Source: Deltaproteobacteria bacterium
GTDB taxonomy: Bacteria > Myxococcota_A > UBA9160 > PR03
Length of the DNA: 64,000 nt
NCBI GenBank assembly: GCA_035063765.1
Contig: JAPSFT010000009.1
Location: forward strand, 62,001-126,000
Reading direction: 5' to 3'
Positions 16,260-25,413 of this stretch are shown here, piece after piece. A program made the position numbers and the translations under genes. Position 1 is the first letter of the stretch; the number at the start of each line of letters is the position of its first letter. The notes below the pieces were generated by a model. That model saw only the letters and a program-made list of their open reading frames with translations, ran no database searches and had not been told where the DNA came from.

Positions 16260-17468
16260 ATGTCCACCCGACTCGACGGCCTGCTCGACGAAGCCCGCGA
16301 CCTCCTGCCCGAGCTGGTGCGGCTGCGCCGCCGTCTGCACGAGAACCCGGAGCTCGGCCTGGTCCTCCCCGAGACCCAGAAGGCGGTGCTCGAGGCGCTC
16401 GCGCCGCTCGGGATCGAGACGGCGACCGGCGGCGCCACCAGCGCGGTCGTCGCGACCCTGCGCGGCCGGGCGGCGGGCGCGGGCCCGACGCTCCTGCTGC
16501 GCGCCGACATGGACGCGCTGCCGATGCCCGAGCAGACCGGGCTGCCCTTCGCCTCGCGCCACGACGACCGCATGCACGCCTGCGGGCACGACGCGCACGT
16601 CGCCATGCTGGCGGGCGCCGCGACGCTCCTGGCGCGCCGCCGCGAGGCCCTGCCCGGCACCGTGAAGCTGCTCTTCCAGCCCGGCGAGGAGGGCTACGGC
16701 GGCGCCCGCATCCTGGTCGAGGAGGGCCTGCTCGAGGCCGCCCCCGCCGTCGACGCCGCCTTCGCGATCCACGTCGACTCGACGCTTCCGCCGGGCCGGA
16801 TCGCGCTGCGCCCCGGCCCGATCCTCGCCTCGGCCGACGTGCTCTCGATCGACCTCCACGGCCGCGGCGGGCACGCCTCGATGCCGCACCTGGCGGGCGA
16901 TCCGATCCCCGCGGCCGCCGAGATCGTGCTCGCGCTGCAGAGCTTCGTGACGCGCCGGATCGACGTCTTCGACCCGGTCGTGATCACGGTGACGCGCCTC
17001 CAGGCCGGCACCACGAGCAACGTGATCCCCGCCACGGCGAACCTGCTCGGCACGATCCGCAGCACCTCCGAACGCGCGCGCGCGGCGGCGCACGAGGGCG
17101 TGCGGCGCGTGGCGGCCGGCGTGGCGGCCGCGCACGGGCTCGAGGCGCAGGTGCACGTCCTCCCGGGCTACCCGGTGACCGTGAACGACGCGGGCTTCAC
17201 CGCCTTCACCCGCTTGGTGGGCGGCGAGCTGCTCGGCGAAGCGGCGCTCGTCGAGATGGCGGCGCCGGTGATGGGCGCCGAGGACTTCTCGTTCGTGCTC
17301 CAGCGCGTGCCCGGAGCCCTCGTCTTCCTCGGCGTGCGGCCGCCCGGCGAGCGCGGCGAGCCCCTGCACTCGAACCGCATGACGATCGACGAGGACGCGA
17401 TGGCGCAGGGCGCGGCGCTGCACGCGGCGATGGCCTTGCGCTTCCTCGAGGAGCGAAGCCGGGCGTGA
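16260..17468 (+). CDS. M20 family amidohydrolase
   Basis: This 402-residue metallo-amidohydrolase of the M20D group (hippurate hydrolase, IAA-amino-acid hydrolase, N-acyl-amino-acid deacetylase) has metal ligands in 'HACGHDAHVAMLAGAA' and the catalytic Glu pair in 'PGEEGYGGA'. 'GRGGHASMPHLAGDP' marks the dimerisation lid domain and 'MGAEDFSF' gives a late ligand. No signal peptide is present, so it is cytoplasmic. Substrate cannot be chosen from sequence. Its stop overlaps a small gene by GTGA. Confidence 0.92.
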   Translation: MSTRLDGLLDEARDLLPELVRLRRRLHENPELGLVLPETQKAVLEALAPLGIETATGGATSAVVATLRGRAAGAGPTLLLRADMDALPMPEQTGLPFASRHDDRMHACGHDAHVAMLAGAATLLARRREALPGTVKLLFQPGEEGYGGARILVEEGLLEAAPAVDAAFAIHVDSTLPPGRIALRPGPILASADVLSIDLHGRGGHASMPHLAGDPIPAAAEIVLALQSFVTRRIDVFDPVVITVTRLQAGTTSNVIPATANLLGTIRSTSERARAAAHEGVRRVAAGVAAAHGLEAQVHVLPGYPVTVNDAGFTAFTRLVGGELLGEAALVEMAAPVMGAEDFSFVLQRVPGALVFLGVRPPGERGEPLHSNRMTIDEDAMAQGAALHAAMALRFLEERSRA

Positions 17469-17800
17469 GCCGCGCGTGGCCGCTCTCGCCGCGCGCGGCG
17501 CGGGTCTTCTACAACGCGGCCGACGCCTGGCTCGGGCCGGAGGCGGCCGCCGCCGACCGGGTGGCGGCGCTCGGCCCGCTTCCGGCGGCCGGGCGCCGGC
17601 GGCTCGAGCGCGCGCTCTTCTGGCTCGAGTGGTCGCCGCGCCTGCTGCTGCACTCGCGGCGCGGGCTTGCGTGGCTGCCGCGCGCCGAGCGGCGTGCCTG
17701 GCTCGACCGCCTCGGCGCCGGCCGGCTCTTCCGCCGTCCGGTGGCGGTCGTCCGCCGCCACGTCGAAGCCGTCGCCGCTCAGTCGCGCGACGGCGCGTAG
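17465..17800 (+). CDS. small uncharacterised protein
   Basis: This 111-residue Arg/Leu-rich helical protein starts at GTG 17465 overlapping the amidohydrolase stop. The segment 'RRRLERALFWLEWSPRLLL' followed by 'WLPRAERRAWLDRL' resembles the helical extension in front of some GMC-type oxidoreductases, but no catalytic domain follows. It overlaps the 3' end of rpoH on the other strand by 22 bases. The overlap-type coupling and sustained frame support a gene; function is unknown. Confidence 0.5.
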   Translation: MSRAWPLSPRAARVFYNAADAWLGPEAAAADRVAALGPLPAAGRRRLERALFWLEWSPRLLLHSRRGLAWLPRAERRAWLDRLGAGRLFRRPVAVVRRHVEAVAAQSRDGA

Positions 17801-18747
17801 TACTCGAAGTCCACGAGCTGCTCGCGCAGGTAGTCCCGCAGGCGCGACACCACGCGCGCCTCGAGCTGGCGCACCCGCTCGCGGGTCACGCCGAAGGCGT
17901 CGCCCATCTCCTGGAGCGTCCGCGGCTCCTCGGCGAGGATGCGCTCGTTGACGATGCGCTGCTCGCGCTCGTCGAGCGTCGCGGCGAACTCGCGGACCTT
18001 CTCGAGGAAGACCCGGCGCAGCTCCTCGTCGGCCACGTTCTGCTCGGCCGAGCGCACGCCGGAGGCGAGGAAGTCGCCGAAGGTGGCGCTGCCCTCTTCG
18101 TCGCCGACCGGCGCGTCGATCGAGAGATCGCCCTGGCCGAGGCGCTGCTCCATCTCGCGCACGTCCTCCTCGCTCACGTCGAGCCGCTCGGCGATCAGGC
18201 GCGGCTCCACCTCGAAGCCCTGCCGCTCGAGCTCGCGCTTCTCCTTGTTGAGCCGGAAGAAGAGCTTGCGCTGGGCCCGCGTGGTGCCGAGCCGCACGAG
18301 CCGGATGTTGTCGAGCAGGTACTTGAGGATGTAGGCGCGGATCCAGTAGGCGGCGTAGGAGGAGAGCTTGACGCCCTGGTAGGGATCGAAGCGCTGCACC
18401 GCCTGGAGCAGGCCGACGTTGCCCTCCTGCACCAGGTCGAGGAGGTTCGTCCAGGTGCGGCGGTACTCCATCGCGATCTTCACGACCAGCCGCAGGTTCG
18501 CGAGCACCAGCCGGCGCGCGGCCTCGACGTCGCCGTGCTCGACCCAGCGCAGCGCGAGGGCGTGCTCCTCCTCGCGCGGGATCGGCGCGTGGTGGCGGAG
18601 CTCGGCCATGTAGCGGCCGAGGGCGTCGGCGGGGCCGACGTCGCGGTCCGCGGCGGGCAGCGCAGGCAGACCCGGCGCCGGGGGTGCGAGCGTTGCGGCC
18701 GGCGACGCCGGAGGATCCCGGCGCTCGGGGGGATCGTTCGACGTCAC
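17779..18747 (-). CDS. rpoH: RNA polymerase sigma-32 (heat-shock) factor
   Basis: This 322-residue sigma-70-family group 3 factor starts at GTG 18747. Region 2 reads 'NLRLVVKIAMEYRR', 'LLDLVQEGNVGLLQAVQRFDPYQGVKLSSYAAYWIRAYI'. The RpoH box after region 2.4 is 'QRKLFFRLNKEK', diagnostic of sigma-32. Region 4 ends in the HTH 'TLQEMGDAFGVTRERVRQLE'. A Pro/Ala-rich 35-residue N-terminal extension precedes region 1.2. It directs heat-shock promoters; no upstream RpoH-type promoter was recognised. Confidence 0.92.
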   Translation of the reverse strand: MTSNDPPERRDPPASPAATLAPPAPGLPALPAADRDVGPADALGRYMAELRHHAPIPREEEHALALRWVEHGDVEAARRLVLANLRLVVKIAMEYRRTWTNLLDLVQEGNVGLLQAVQRFDPYQGVKLSSYAAYWIRAYILKYLLDNIRLVRLGTTRAQRKLFFRLNKEKRELERQGFEVEPRLIAERLDVSEEDVREMEQRLGQGDLSIDAPVGDEEGSATFGDFLASGVRSAEQNVADEELRRVFLEKVREFAATLDEREQRIVNERILAEEPRTLQEMGDAFGVTRERVRQLEARVVSRLRDYLREQLVDFEYYAPSRD

Positions 18748-18770
18748 GCGTGCAGGCTAGCGCAAGCGAA

Positions 18771-18807
18771 CGCGCGGGCCGGCAGGCAAAGCCTGCCGGC
18801 CCGCGCG
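18771..18807 (-). terminator. perfect 17-bp hairpin downstream of the cytochrome c gene
   Basis: CGCGCGGGCCGGCAGGC (18771-18787), loop AAA, then its exact reverse complement (18791-18807). It sits 27 bases after the cytochrome c stop (minus strand) and 24 bases before the rpoH start, so it probably ends the cytochrome transcript. There is no U-run; in such GC-rich genomes strong hairpins alone often mark 3' ends. Confidence 0.75.
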
Positions 18808-18833
18808 CCAGCGGGCTCGCGCGACGGCGCGCT

Positions 18834-19220
18834 CTACTGGTGGAAGGTGCGGATGTACGCGACGAGGTCGGCGATCGCCGGGTCGCCGAGGTAGCCCCAG
18901 GGTGCCATCAGCGGCGAGCCGCCGTAGGCGGCGGCGCCGTTCTTGATCACCTGCTCGAGATCGGCGTCGGTGCCGGGCTTGCCGTCCTTGTCCGCGTCGA
19001 ACTTGAAGTCGGCCTTCGTGAAGTCGCGGGGTGCGGTGCCCTGGGCCGCGAGCGCCTGGCCGGTCGGGCCGTCGCCCTTGCCGCTGGTGCCGTGGCAGCT
19101 CGCGCAGTTCGCCTCGAACAGGGTCTTGCCCTTCGCCGCATCGCCCGCCGCCTGGGATGCGGCCGGGAGCAGGAGGCCCAGCACGGCAGCGAGCCCGCCG
19201 ATCGCCAGGAACTTGATCAT
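18834..19220 (-). CDS. monohaem cytochrome c, exported
   Basis: This 128-residue small c-type cytochrome has a signal peptide ending ASQA-AG (about residue 25). The haem site 'CASCH' has Cys39, Cys42 and His43, and the likely distal Met is in 'PLMAPWG' (class I fold). It should shuttle electrons in the periplasm. An Asp/Lys-rich insert 'DFKFDADKDGKPGTDAD' resembles a calcium-binding loop. ATG 19220 has an AGGAGAGG site upstream. It is a single-gene unit closed by the 18771 hairpin. Confidence 0.93.
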   Translation of the reverse strand: MIKFLAIGGLAAVLGLLLPAASQAAGDAAKGKTLFEANCASCHGTSGKGDGPTGQALAAQGTAPRDFTKADFKFDADKDGKPGTDADLEQVIKNGAAAYGGSPLMAPWGYLGDPAIADLVAYIRTFHQ

Positions 19221-19358
19221 CGGAGCCTCTCCTCTGTCGCCCGGCGATCGCATGGCGCGCGCGGGCGCTCGGTGGTGCGACCTTCGACGCGGCCGGAGCC
19301 GCCCGATTCGAGGGTCGGGCGCGGAGCATAAGGAAGTGCAGGGGGGGTGCAAGAACGC

Positions 19359-20882
19359 TCAGCCGAGCCCGAGCCGCGGCCACTCCTGGAGGAGCTGGAC
19401 CAGCAGGCGCACGCCGAAGCCCGTGGCGCCGTAGGGCTGGCAGGGCCCGGCCTTGCTCGTGTAGGCGGTGCCGGCGATGTCGAGGTGCGCCCAGGGCACG
19501 TCGCCGACGAAGCGCGAGAGGAAGGCGGCCGCCGTACACGCGCCGGCGTCGCGGCTGCCGCTCACGTTCTTGAGGTCGGCGACGGGGCTCTTCATCTGCT
19601 CGCGGTGCTCGTCGAAGAGCGGCATCGGCCAGGCGCGCTCGCCGGCCGCGTCGCCCGCGCGGCGCAGCGCGTCGACCAGCCCCTCGTGGGTCCCGAAGAG
19701 CCCGCAGGCCGCGCTGCCGAGCGCGACCACGCAGGCGCCGGTGAGGGTGGCCAGGTCGATCATCGCGGCCGGCTCCCAGGTGGTGCGCGCGTAGTGGAGC
19801 GCGTCGCACAGCACGAGCCGGCCCTCGGCGTCGGTGTTCTGGACCTCGATGGTGAGCCCGGACATGGAGGTGAGGATGTCGCCAGGCCGATAGGCCTCGC
19901 CGCCGGGCAGGTTCTCGGCCGCGGCCAGGATCCCGACCAGGTGCAGCGGCAGGTCGAGGAGCGCCGCCGCGCGCAGCGTCGCGACCACGGTCGCCGCGCC
20001 CGACATGTCGTGCTTCATCTCGTGCATGCCGGCGGAGGGCTTGATCGAGATGCCGCCCGAGTCGAAGGTGATGCCCTTGCCCACCAGGCACACGGTGGGC
20101 CGCGTGCGGCCGCGCCGGGGCTTGTGCTCGAGCACGACGAGGCGCGGCGGGTGCTGGCTGCCCTGGCCCACCCCGAGGAGCGCCCCCATCTTGCGCCGGC
20201 GCAGCTCGGCGACGTCGAGCACGCGGACCGTGAGGCCCACCTCGCCCGCCACCTTGCGCGCCTCGCGGGCGAGGGCCTCGGGGGTGAGCGCGTTGGGCGG
20301 CTCGTTGGAGAGCCGGCGCGCCAGGTTCTGGCACTCGGCGAGGACGGTGCCGAGCTCGGCGGCCTCGCGCGCGGCGGCGAGGTCGGCGGCGCGCTCGACG
20401 AGCAGGGTGGTGCGCGCGACGGGCGGCTTCTCGTCCTCGCGCCGGGTGCGCCAGGGGTCGGAGCGGTAGGCGGCGAGCAGGGCGCCCTCGGCCAGGGCCC
20501 GGGCGGCGGGGCCGGCCGGGACGCGGCGGCTCGCGGGGAGCGCGATCGCGAGCTGGCGGGCGCCGCGGCCGGCGGCGGCGCCGAGCGCGCGGCCCGCGGC
20601 CTGGCGCAGGCCCTCGGCGTCGAGCTTCGCCTCGTCGCCGAGGCCCAGCAGCAGCACGCGGCGCGGGCCGGTCCGGCCGCGCGCGTACACGATCTGGTGC
20701 TCGCCCCGCCGGCCCCGGAAGTCGCCGCTCTGCGCCGCGAGCGCGAGCGCGCCCCCGAGCGCGCGGTCGAGCGCGGCGGCGCGGGCGGGAAGCCGGCCGC
20801 CGGCGGCCAGGGTGGGCAGGGGCAGGGCGAGCAGGTCCGCCTTCACGCGGGCCGGCTCGTGCGAATCGACCGACAGCTTCAT
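19359..20882 (-). CDS. pepA: leucyl aminopeptidase (M17)
   Basis: This 507-residue M17 cytosolic aminopeptidase has a poorly conserved N-terminal domain and a C-terminal catalytic domain with two-metal ligands. 'VGKGITFDSGGISIKP' carries the metal-binding Lys and Asp, 'MKHDMSGAATVVA' follows, and the signature 'NTDAEGRLVLCDAL' is exact. It removes N-terminal residues from peptides. ATG 20882 is preceded by GGAGGACGG. It diverges from tolQ across 89 bases. Confidence 0.96.
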   Translation of the reverse strand: MKLSVDSHEPARVKADLLALPLPTLAAGGRLPARAAALDRALGGALALAAQSGDFRGRRGEHQIVYARGRTGPRRVLLLGLGDEAKLDAEGLRQAAGRALGAAAGRGARQLAIALPASRRVPAGPAARALAEGALLAAYRSDPWRTRREDEKPPVARTTLLVERAADLAAAREAAELGTVLAECQNLARRLSNEPPNALTPEALAREARKVAGEVGLTVRVLDVAELRRRKMGALLGVGQGSQHPPRLVVLEHKPRRGRTRPTVCLVGKGITFDSGGISIKPSAGMHEMKHDMSGAATVVATLRAAALLDLPLHLVGILAAAENLPGGEAYRPGDILTSMSGLTIEVQNTDAEGRLVLCDALHYARTTWEPAAMIDLATLTGACVVALGSAACGLFGTHEGLVDALRRAGDAAGERAWPMPLFDEHREQMKSPVADLKNVSGSRDAGACTAAAFLSRFVGDVPWAHLDIAGTAYTSKAGPCQPYGATGFGVRLLVQLLQEWPRLGLG

Positions 20883-20971
20883 CCGTCCTCCATCGCGCGG
20901 GTTTGAAGGCCCGCGCCCCGTTTCCTACCCTCGGCCGCCAGATCCGACAGGTCTGCTGCAACGAGAGGCAC

Positions 20972-21721
20972 ATGGCGCTGGTTCTCGCCGGGACGCACTG
21001 GGGGGTACGTCTCGCGAGCCTCGACATCCTCGACCTGATCCTTCAGGCGAGTTGGCTCGCCAAGCTCGTCCTCCTCCTGCTCGCCATCGCATCGGTCGTC
21101 AGCTGGGCGATCATCGCCTTCAAGTGGCGCGAGCTCCGGCGAGCGGCCCAAGATAGCGAGACGTTCCTCGAGGTGTACCACGAGGGCTCGCTCGAGTCGG
21201 CCCACGAGGCCGCGCGCGAGCTGTCGTCGAGCCCGCTCGCCCAGGTGTTCCTCGAGGGCTACGGCGAGCTCTCGCGCATCGCACGCTACGCGGGCAAGTC
21301 GCTCGGCGGCGGCCTCGGGGAGCTGCAGCAGCGCGCGCTCGAGCGGGTCGTCGAGTGGAGCGCCGCCAGCGAGGCGCAGCGGCTCGAGCGCGGGCTCGAG
21401 TTCCTCGCCACGACCGGCAGCGCCGCGCCCTTCGTCGGGCTGTTCGGGACGGTGGTCGGCATCATCGCCTCCTTCCACCAGATCGGGGAGGCGGGCAGCG
21501 CGAGCCTCGCGGTGGTGGCGCCCGGCATCGCCGAGGCCCTGATCGCGACGGCGATGGGTCTGTTCGCCGCGATCCCGGCCTCGATCTTCTACAACCACTA
21601 CGTCGGCGAGCTGCGCAAGCTCGGCAACTCGATCGACCTCTTCACCGCGCAGTTCCAGGCCGACCTGCGGGCGCGCGGCCCGCGCGTGGCCGAGGGCGGC
21701 CCGCGCGCGACGGTGGGCTGA
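20972..21721 (+). CDS. tolQ: Tol-Pal proton channel subunit TolQ
   Basis: This 249-residue inner-membrane protein is a TolQ/ExbB/MotA relative. The first membrane helix is '[22 protein letters not shown]'. Later helices carry '[20 protein letters not shown]' and '[19 protein letters not shown]', the conserved channel helices. With TolR it uses the proton motive force to energise TolA during outer-membrane constriction. The start ATG 20972 has AGAGG upstream; the in-frame ATG at 20903 would make an odd extension. The stop overlaps tolR (TGATG). Confidence 0.96.
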   Translation: MALVLAGTHWGVRLASLDILDLILQASWLAKLVLLLLAIASVVSWAIIAFKWRELRRAAQDSETFLEVYHEGSLESAHEAARELSSSPLAQVFLEGYGELSRIARYAGKSLGGGLGELQQRALERVVEWSAASEAQRLERGLEFLATTGSAAPFVGLFGTVVGIIASFHQIGEAGSASLAVVAPGIAEALIATAMGLFAAIPASIFYNHYVGELRKLGNSIDLFTAQFQADLRARGPRVAEGGPRATVG

Positions 21722-22131
21722 TGGCGGCGGTCCGGCGCGGCGGGCACGGGGGCCTCAGCGCGGAGATCAACGTCACGCCCTTCGTGGACGTGATGCTGGT
21801 GCTGCTCGTGATCTTCATGGTGACGGCGCCGCTCATGCAGCAGGGCATGGACGTGGACCTGCCCGAGACCACCACCCAGCCCCTGCGCCTGTCCGAGGAG
21901 CCGCTGGTGCTGACCGTGCAGCGCGACGGCCGCACCTTCCTGGCCCGCGAGGAGATCGCGCTCGACGGCCTCGAGGCGAAGCTCGGGGCGGTGTTCGCGG
22001 CCCGGGGCGACAAGGAGCTCTACCTGCGCGCCGACCGCGAAGCCCCCTACGGCCTGGTCGTCCAGGCCATGGCCGCGGCCCGCGGCGCGGGCGCCACCCG
22101 GCTCGGCATCGTGACCGAGCCCGAGCCCTGA
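21721..22131 (+). CDS. tolR: Tol-Pal channel subunit TolR
   Basis: This 136-residue ExbD/TolR-family protein has an N-terminal '[21 protein letters not shown]', where the Asp in the membrane helix is the proton-binding residue. A periplasmic domain ends in '[12 protein letters not shown]'. It pairs with TolQ. Translation is coupled to tolQ by a one-base overlap. Confidence 0.96.
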   Translation: MAAVRRGGHGGLSAEINVTPFVDVMLVLLVIFMVTAPLMQQGMDVDLPETTTQPLRLSEEPLVLTVQRDGRTFLAREEIALDGLEAKLGAVFAARGDKELYLRADREAPYGLVVQAMAAARGAGATRLGIVTEPEP

Positions 22132-22159
22132 GACCGGGGAGCGGGAGGATCCGACGCTG

Positions 22160-23125
22160 TTGCGCGACCGCTCGCGGAGGCGCTCGATCGACTGGCTGGA
22201 CCCCGACGCCGCGCGGCGCCGGGAGCTGCGGCGCTTCGTCGGGTGGTCGGCCGCCGCGCACGCGCTCGTGCTCGGCGCGCTCGCCTGGAGCCCGGGGCCC
22301 GGGGCCCCGAAGCTGCCGGGGGTCGTGACGGTGGACCTGGTGGCGATGGCGGCCCCGGCGTCGGGGCCGGCCAGCGCGCGTGCGGCGCGCGCGCCGAGCC
22401 CGCGGGCGCCTGCGCGGCCCCAGGCCGCGCCGAAGCCGATCCCGAAGCCCGAGCCGCCGAAGCCGGCGCCCAGGCCCGAGCCCCCGCGCCGCGAGGCGGC
22501 GCTGCCGAAGCCGCAGCCGGCGCCCGAGCCGAAGAAGGCGCGCGAGCGCGCGCAGGCCGACCCGAAGCCCGAGCCGGAGCCCGGGCCCAGGCCCGAGGCG
22601 AAGCCGCGCGAGCCCGCGAAGCCGCAGCCGCCGCCGAAGCCGGAGCCCGCCCGCGCGGCCAAGCCACCCGAGCCTCCGAAGCCGCCGCGCGAGGAGGAGG
22701 CCTACGACGACGTGCTTGCCGAGCTGCGGGCCGAGCGCGGCGAGAGCCGGCCCGCGCCCGTCGCGAGCGCCGCACCCGCGGCGGGCGTCGCCGGCGCAAC
22801 CGGCGTCGCGGGCGCGTCGGCGCGGGGCGCTGGCCAGCCGCTCGACGCCGACGTCGCCTTCTGGCTGCGCGCCGCGAAGCTCCACGTCGAGAGCGCCTGG
22901 ATCCTGCCGCCCGGGATCCAGCGCGCGGCGCTGCGCACGGTCGTGAGCGTGCGCCTCGACGAGGGCGGGCGCGTGCTCGGCGCGCCGCGCGTCACCGAGC
23001 GCTCGGCGAACCCCTGGTACGACGAGAGCGTCGTGCGCGCGATCCAGAAGGCGAGCCCGCTGCCGCCGCCGCCCGAGTCCGGCGAGTGGCGCTTCGAGTT
23101 CACGCCGCCCGGGAGCGCCGGGTGA
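22160..23125 (+). CDS. tolA: TolA/TonB-like energy transducer
   Basis: This 321-residue protein begins at TTG 22160 behind GGGAGGA. It has one N-terminal membrane helix ('VGWSAAAHALVLGALAW') and about 150 residues of Pro/Lys/Glu/Ala-rich repeats ('PKPEPPKPAPRPEPP' style) spanning the periplasm. The C-terminal domain reads 'WLRAAKLHVESAWILPPG...VSVRLDEGGRV...NPWYDESVVRAIQKASPLPPPP', a TonB/TolA C-terminal fold. Position between tolR and tolB identifies it as TolA. The repetitive DNA at 22430-22690 is this linker. Confidence 0.93.
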   Translation: MRDRSRRRSIDWLDPDAARRRELRRFVGWSAAAHALVLGALAWSPGPGAPKLPGVVTVDLVAMAAPASGPASARAARAPSPRAPARPQAAPKPIPKPEPPKPAPRPEPPRREAALPKPQPAPEPKKARERAQADPKPEPEPGPRPEAKPREPAKPQPPPKPEPARAAKPPEPPKPPREEEAYDDVLAELRAERGESRPAPVASAAPAAGVAGATGVAGASARGAGQPLDADVAFWLRAAKLHVESAWILPPGIQRAALRTVVSVRLDEGGRVLGAPRVTERSANPWYDESVVRAIQKASPLPPPPESGEWRFEFTPPGSAG

Positions 23126-24486
23126 GACGCGCCGCCGCCTCGCTCGCCGCACTGGCCCTGCTCGCCGCCGCCGCGGCCGCCCGCGCGCAGGACGAGCGGC
23201 CGACCGTGGTCGTGACCGATCCCAACGCGCGCGCCTTCCGGGCCGCCGTGCAGGAGTTCCTCGCGCAGTCCCCGGGATCCTCCGGGCCTGCGGCGGGGCT
23301 CGACACGGCGCGCTTCCGCAGCGAGCTCGCGGACGCGCTCGACTTCTCGGGCGTCTTCACGAGCCTCGACCCCGCCGCCTTCCTCGCCCCGCGCCGCACC
23401 GCCTCGCTCGACGGCACGCTCGCCTGTGCGGACTGGGCCCCGATCGGCGCGGACGCCGTCGTCGAGGGCGTGACCTCGGGCGGCCCCGCGATCGCGGTCG
23501 ACTTCCGGGTCTGGGACGTCGCGCGCTGCACCGCGCTCCTGCACAAGCGCTACACGGGCGGCGCGAGCGACGCCGGGCGCATCGCCAAGCGCATCGCCGA
23601 CGACGTGGTCGAGGCCTTCACCGGCAAGCGCGGGGTGGCGAGCACGGAGATCGCCTACGTCTCGACGCGCGCGAAGGCCGCCGGGTCCGCGAAGGCTTCC
23701 GCGGGCACGCCCGAGATCTGGGTGATGGATGCCGACGGCGCGAACGCGCGCCAGGCCACCCGCAACCGCTCGATCAACGGCTTCCCGGCCTGGTCGCCCG
23801 ACGGCAAGGCGATCGTCTACATGTCGTATCTCTTCGAGCGCGCGCCGCACCTGTTCCGCCTGGTGCGCGGCGGCGGCCTCCGGGCCGGCCGCATCCTCGA
23901 GGGGCTCGACGCCGGAACCCCCGTGTATCGCGGCGTCTACGACCCGAGCGGCCAGCGGCTGGCCGTGGTCGTGAGCCGCGGCGGCGCGCCCGAGATCTAC
24001 GTCGTCGACGCCGACGGGCGCAACCCGCGCCGGCTCACCCGGCACGACGCGATCGACGTGTCGCCCACCTGGTCGCCCGACGGCCAGCGCATCGCCTTCG
24101 TCTCCGACCGCAGCGGGTCGCCCAACCTCTACGTGATGGACGCCGACGGCGGCAACCTGCGCCGGCTCACCTTCGGGGGCTACCACACGGCGCCGGCGTG
24201 GTCGCCCGACGGGCGCTGGATCGCCTACGAGGTGCGCGCGGGCGGCGGGCAGTTCGACCTCTGGCTCGCCGACCCCGAGGGCAACGGCCAGATGCCGCTC
24301 GTCACCCACCCGCGCAGCGACGAGAACCCGAGCTGGGCGCCGGACTCGCGCAAGCTCGCCTTCCACTCCACGCGCACGGGCCGCCCCGAGATCTTCGTCG
24401 TGGACGTCGACGGCGAGAACGTGCGCCAGATCACCCGGGGTGGCGGCGAGAGCACGGCGCCCGCCTGGGGTCCGTACCCTCGCTGA
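23122..24486 (+). CDS. tolB: Tol-Pal periplasmic beta-propeller TolB
   Basis: This 454-residue protein has a signal peptide (ending ARA-QD) and a TolB N-terminal domain ('RTASLDGTLACADWAPIGADAVVEG'). A six-bladed propeller follows with repeated 'AWSPDGK', 'TWSPDGQRIAFVSDRSG', 'AWSPDGRWIAY' and 'SWAPDSRKLAFHSTR' blades. GTG 23122 overlaps the tolA stop. TolB normally binds Pal; no pal gene follows here. Confidence 0.97.
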   Translation: MRRAAASLAALALLAAAAAARAQDERPTVVVTDPNARAFRAAVQEFLAQSPGSSGPAAGLDTARFRSELADALDFSGVFTSLDPAAFLAPRRTASLDGTLACADWAPIGADAVVEGVTSGGPAIAVDFRVWDVARCTALLHKRYTGGASDAGRIAKRIADDVVEAFTGKRGVASTEIAYVSTRAKAAGSAKASAGTPEIWVMDADGANARQATRNRSINGFPAWSPDGKAIVYMSYLFERAPHLFRLVRGGGLRAGRILEGLDAGTPVYRGVYDPSGQRLAVVVSRGGAPEIYVVDADGRNPRRLTRHDAIDVSPTWSPDGQRIAFVSDRSGSPNLYVMDADGGNLRRLTFGGYHTAPAWSPDGRWIAYEVRAGGGQFDLWLADPEGNGQMPLVTHPRSDENPSWAPDSRKLAFHSTRTGRPEIFVVDVDGENVRQITRGGGESTAPAWGPYPR

Positions 24487-24500
24487 GGAAAGGAGCAGGC

Positions 24501-25361
24501 ATGCGCGACGAACGGGCGAGAAGGGGAGGCGCGCCGGCGCGCGTGCTCGCCGCTGCGTTGGGCGGCGTGCTGGCCGCGGCGGCCCTCGGCGGCTGCGCGA
24601 CCGTGGCCGAGCACCGCAAGCTCGAGCGCGAGGTGCTCGCGATGAAGCGCGGCGGCTCGGGCTCGCGCGTCGCGGACCTCGGCGCGCAGCTCTCCGAGAT
24701 CGAACGCCGGCTCGGCGTGATCGAGGGCCGACTCGAGGAGGTGTCGCACGACGCCGGCCTCGCGCTCGAGGAGGCCCGCAAGGCGCGCGCGGAGGGCGCG
24801 CGCGGGGGCGCGGCTCCGGGTGCGGCGCCGCTGGCCGCGCCCCCGGGCGCCGCGCCGCCGGAGATGCCCCCGGCGCCCGCTGCCGCCGGGCCCGGCGCCG
24901 AGCCGCCGCCGCGCGCCGCGCTCGCGCCGGCGGAGCCCGCGGCGGGCGAGCCTCCCGCGGCGGCCGGGGCGAGCGCGGAGGAGGTGGCCGAGTACCGCGC
25001 AGCGCACGCCGCGTGGCGCGCCGGCGACCTCGACGGCTGCATTGACCGATTCAAGCGCTTCCTGCAAACTCGCCCGACTTCGCCCTACGCGGACGACGCG
25101 GCTTACTGGATGGCGGAGTGTCACTTCAAACAGGGCGACTACAAATCCGCCATCCTCCGCTTCGACGACGTCGTGGCACGCTATCCGGAAGGGGACAAAT
25201 CGGCGGATGCCCTCTATCGCCAGGGCGAGGCGCTCCTGAAGCTCGGGCCGAGCTACTCGAAGGCGGCCGGCAAGGCCTTCGAGCGGGTGATCGAGGAGTA
25301 TCCGAGCTCGCCGCGGGCGGCGGAGGCGAAGCGGCAGCTCGACCTGCTGGGAGCGGGCTGA
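24501..25361 (+). CDS. cpoB: Tol-Pal coordinator CpoB/YbgF-like lipoprotein
   Basis: This 286-residue protein has an apparent lipobox 'LGGC' (about residue 33), then a coiled coil 'LGAQLSEIERRLGVIEGRLEEVS'. A long Ala/Pro linker leads to C-terminal TPR repeats ('AWRAGDLDGCIDRFKRFLQTRP', 'AECHFKQGDYKSAILRFDDVV'). This is the YbgF/CpoB architecture, which links Tol with peptidoglycan synthesis. Most homologues are soluble periplasmic proteins, so the lipobox is a variation. Codon use around 25040-25200 is noticeably less GC-rich than the rest. Confidence 0.9.
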   Translation: MRDERARRGGAPARVLAAALGGVLAAAALGGCATVAEHRKLEREVLAMKRGGSGSRVADLGAQLSEIERRLGVIEGRLEEVSHDAGLALEEARKARAEGARGGAAPGAAPLAAPPGAAPPEMPPAPAAAGPGAEPPPRAALAPAEPAAGEPPAAAGASAEEVAEYRAAHAAWRAGDLDGCIDRFKRFLQTRPTSPYADDAAYWMAECHFKQGDYKSAILRFDDVVARYPEGDKSADALYRQGEALLKLGPSYSKAAGKAFERVIEEYPSSPRAAEAKRQLDLLGAG

Positions 25362-25413
25362 GGCAGGAGGCGGATCCGGAGCCGGATCCACGGATCCACG
25401 GGAGAAGGGCGAG

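Noticed and set aside
22430-22690. Regular short repeats resembling a repeat array
   Set aside because: They encode the Pro/Lys/Glu-rich linker of TolA; unit length is irregular, there are no spacers, and the reading frame is kept. Not CRISPR; no CRISPR array or cas gene was seen anywhere.
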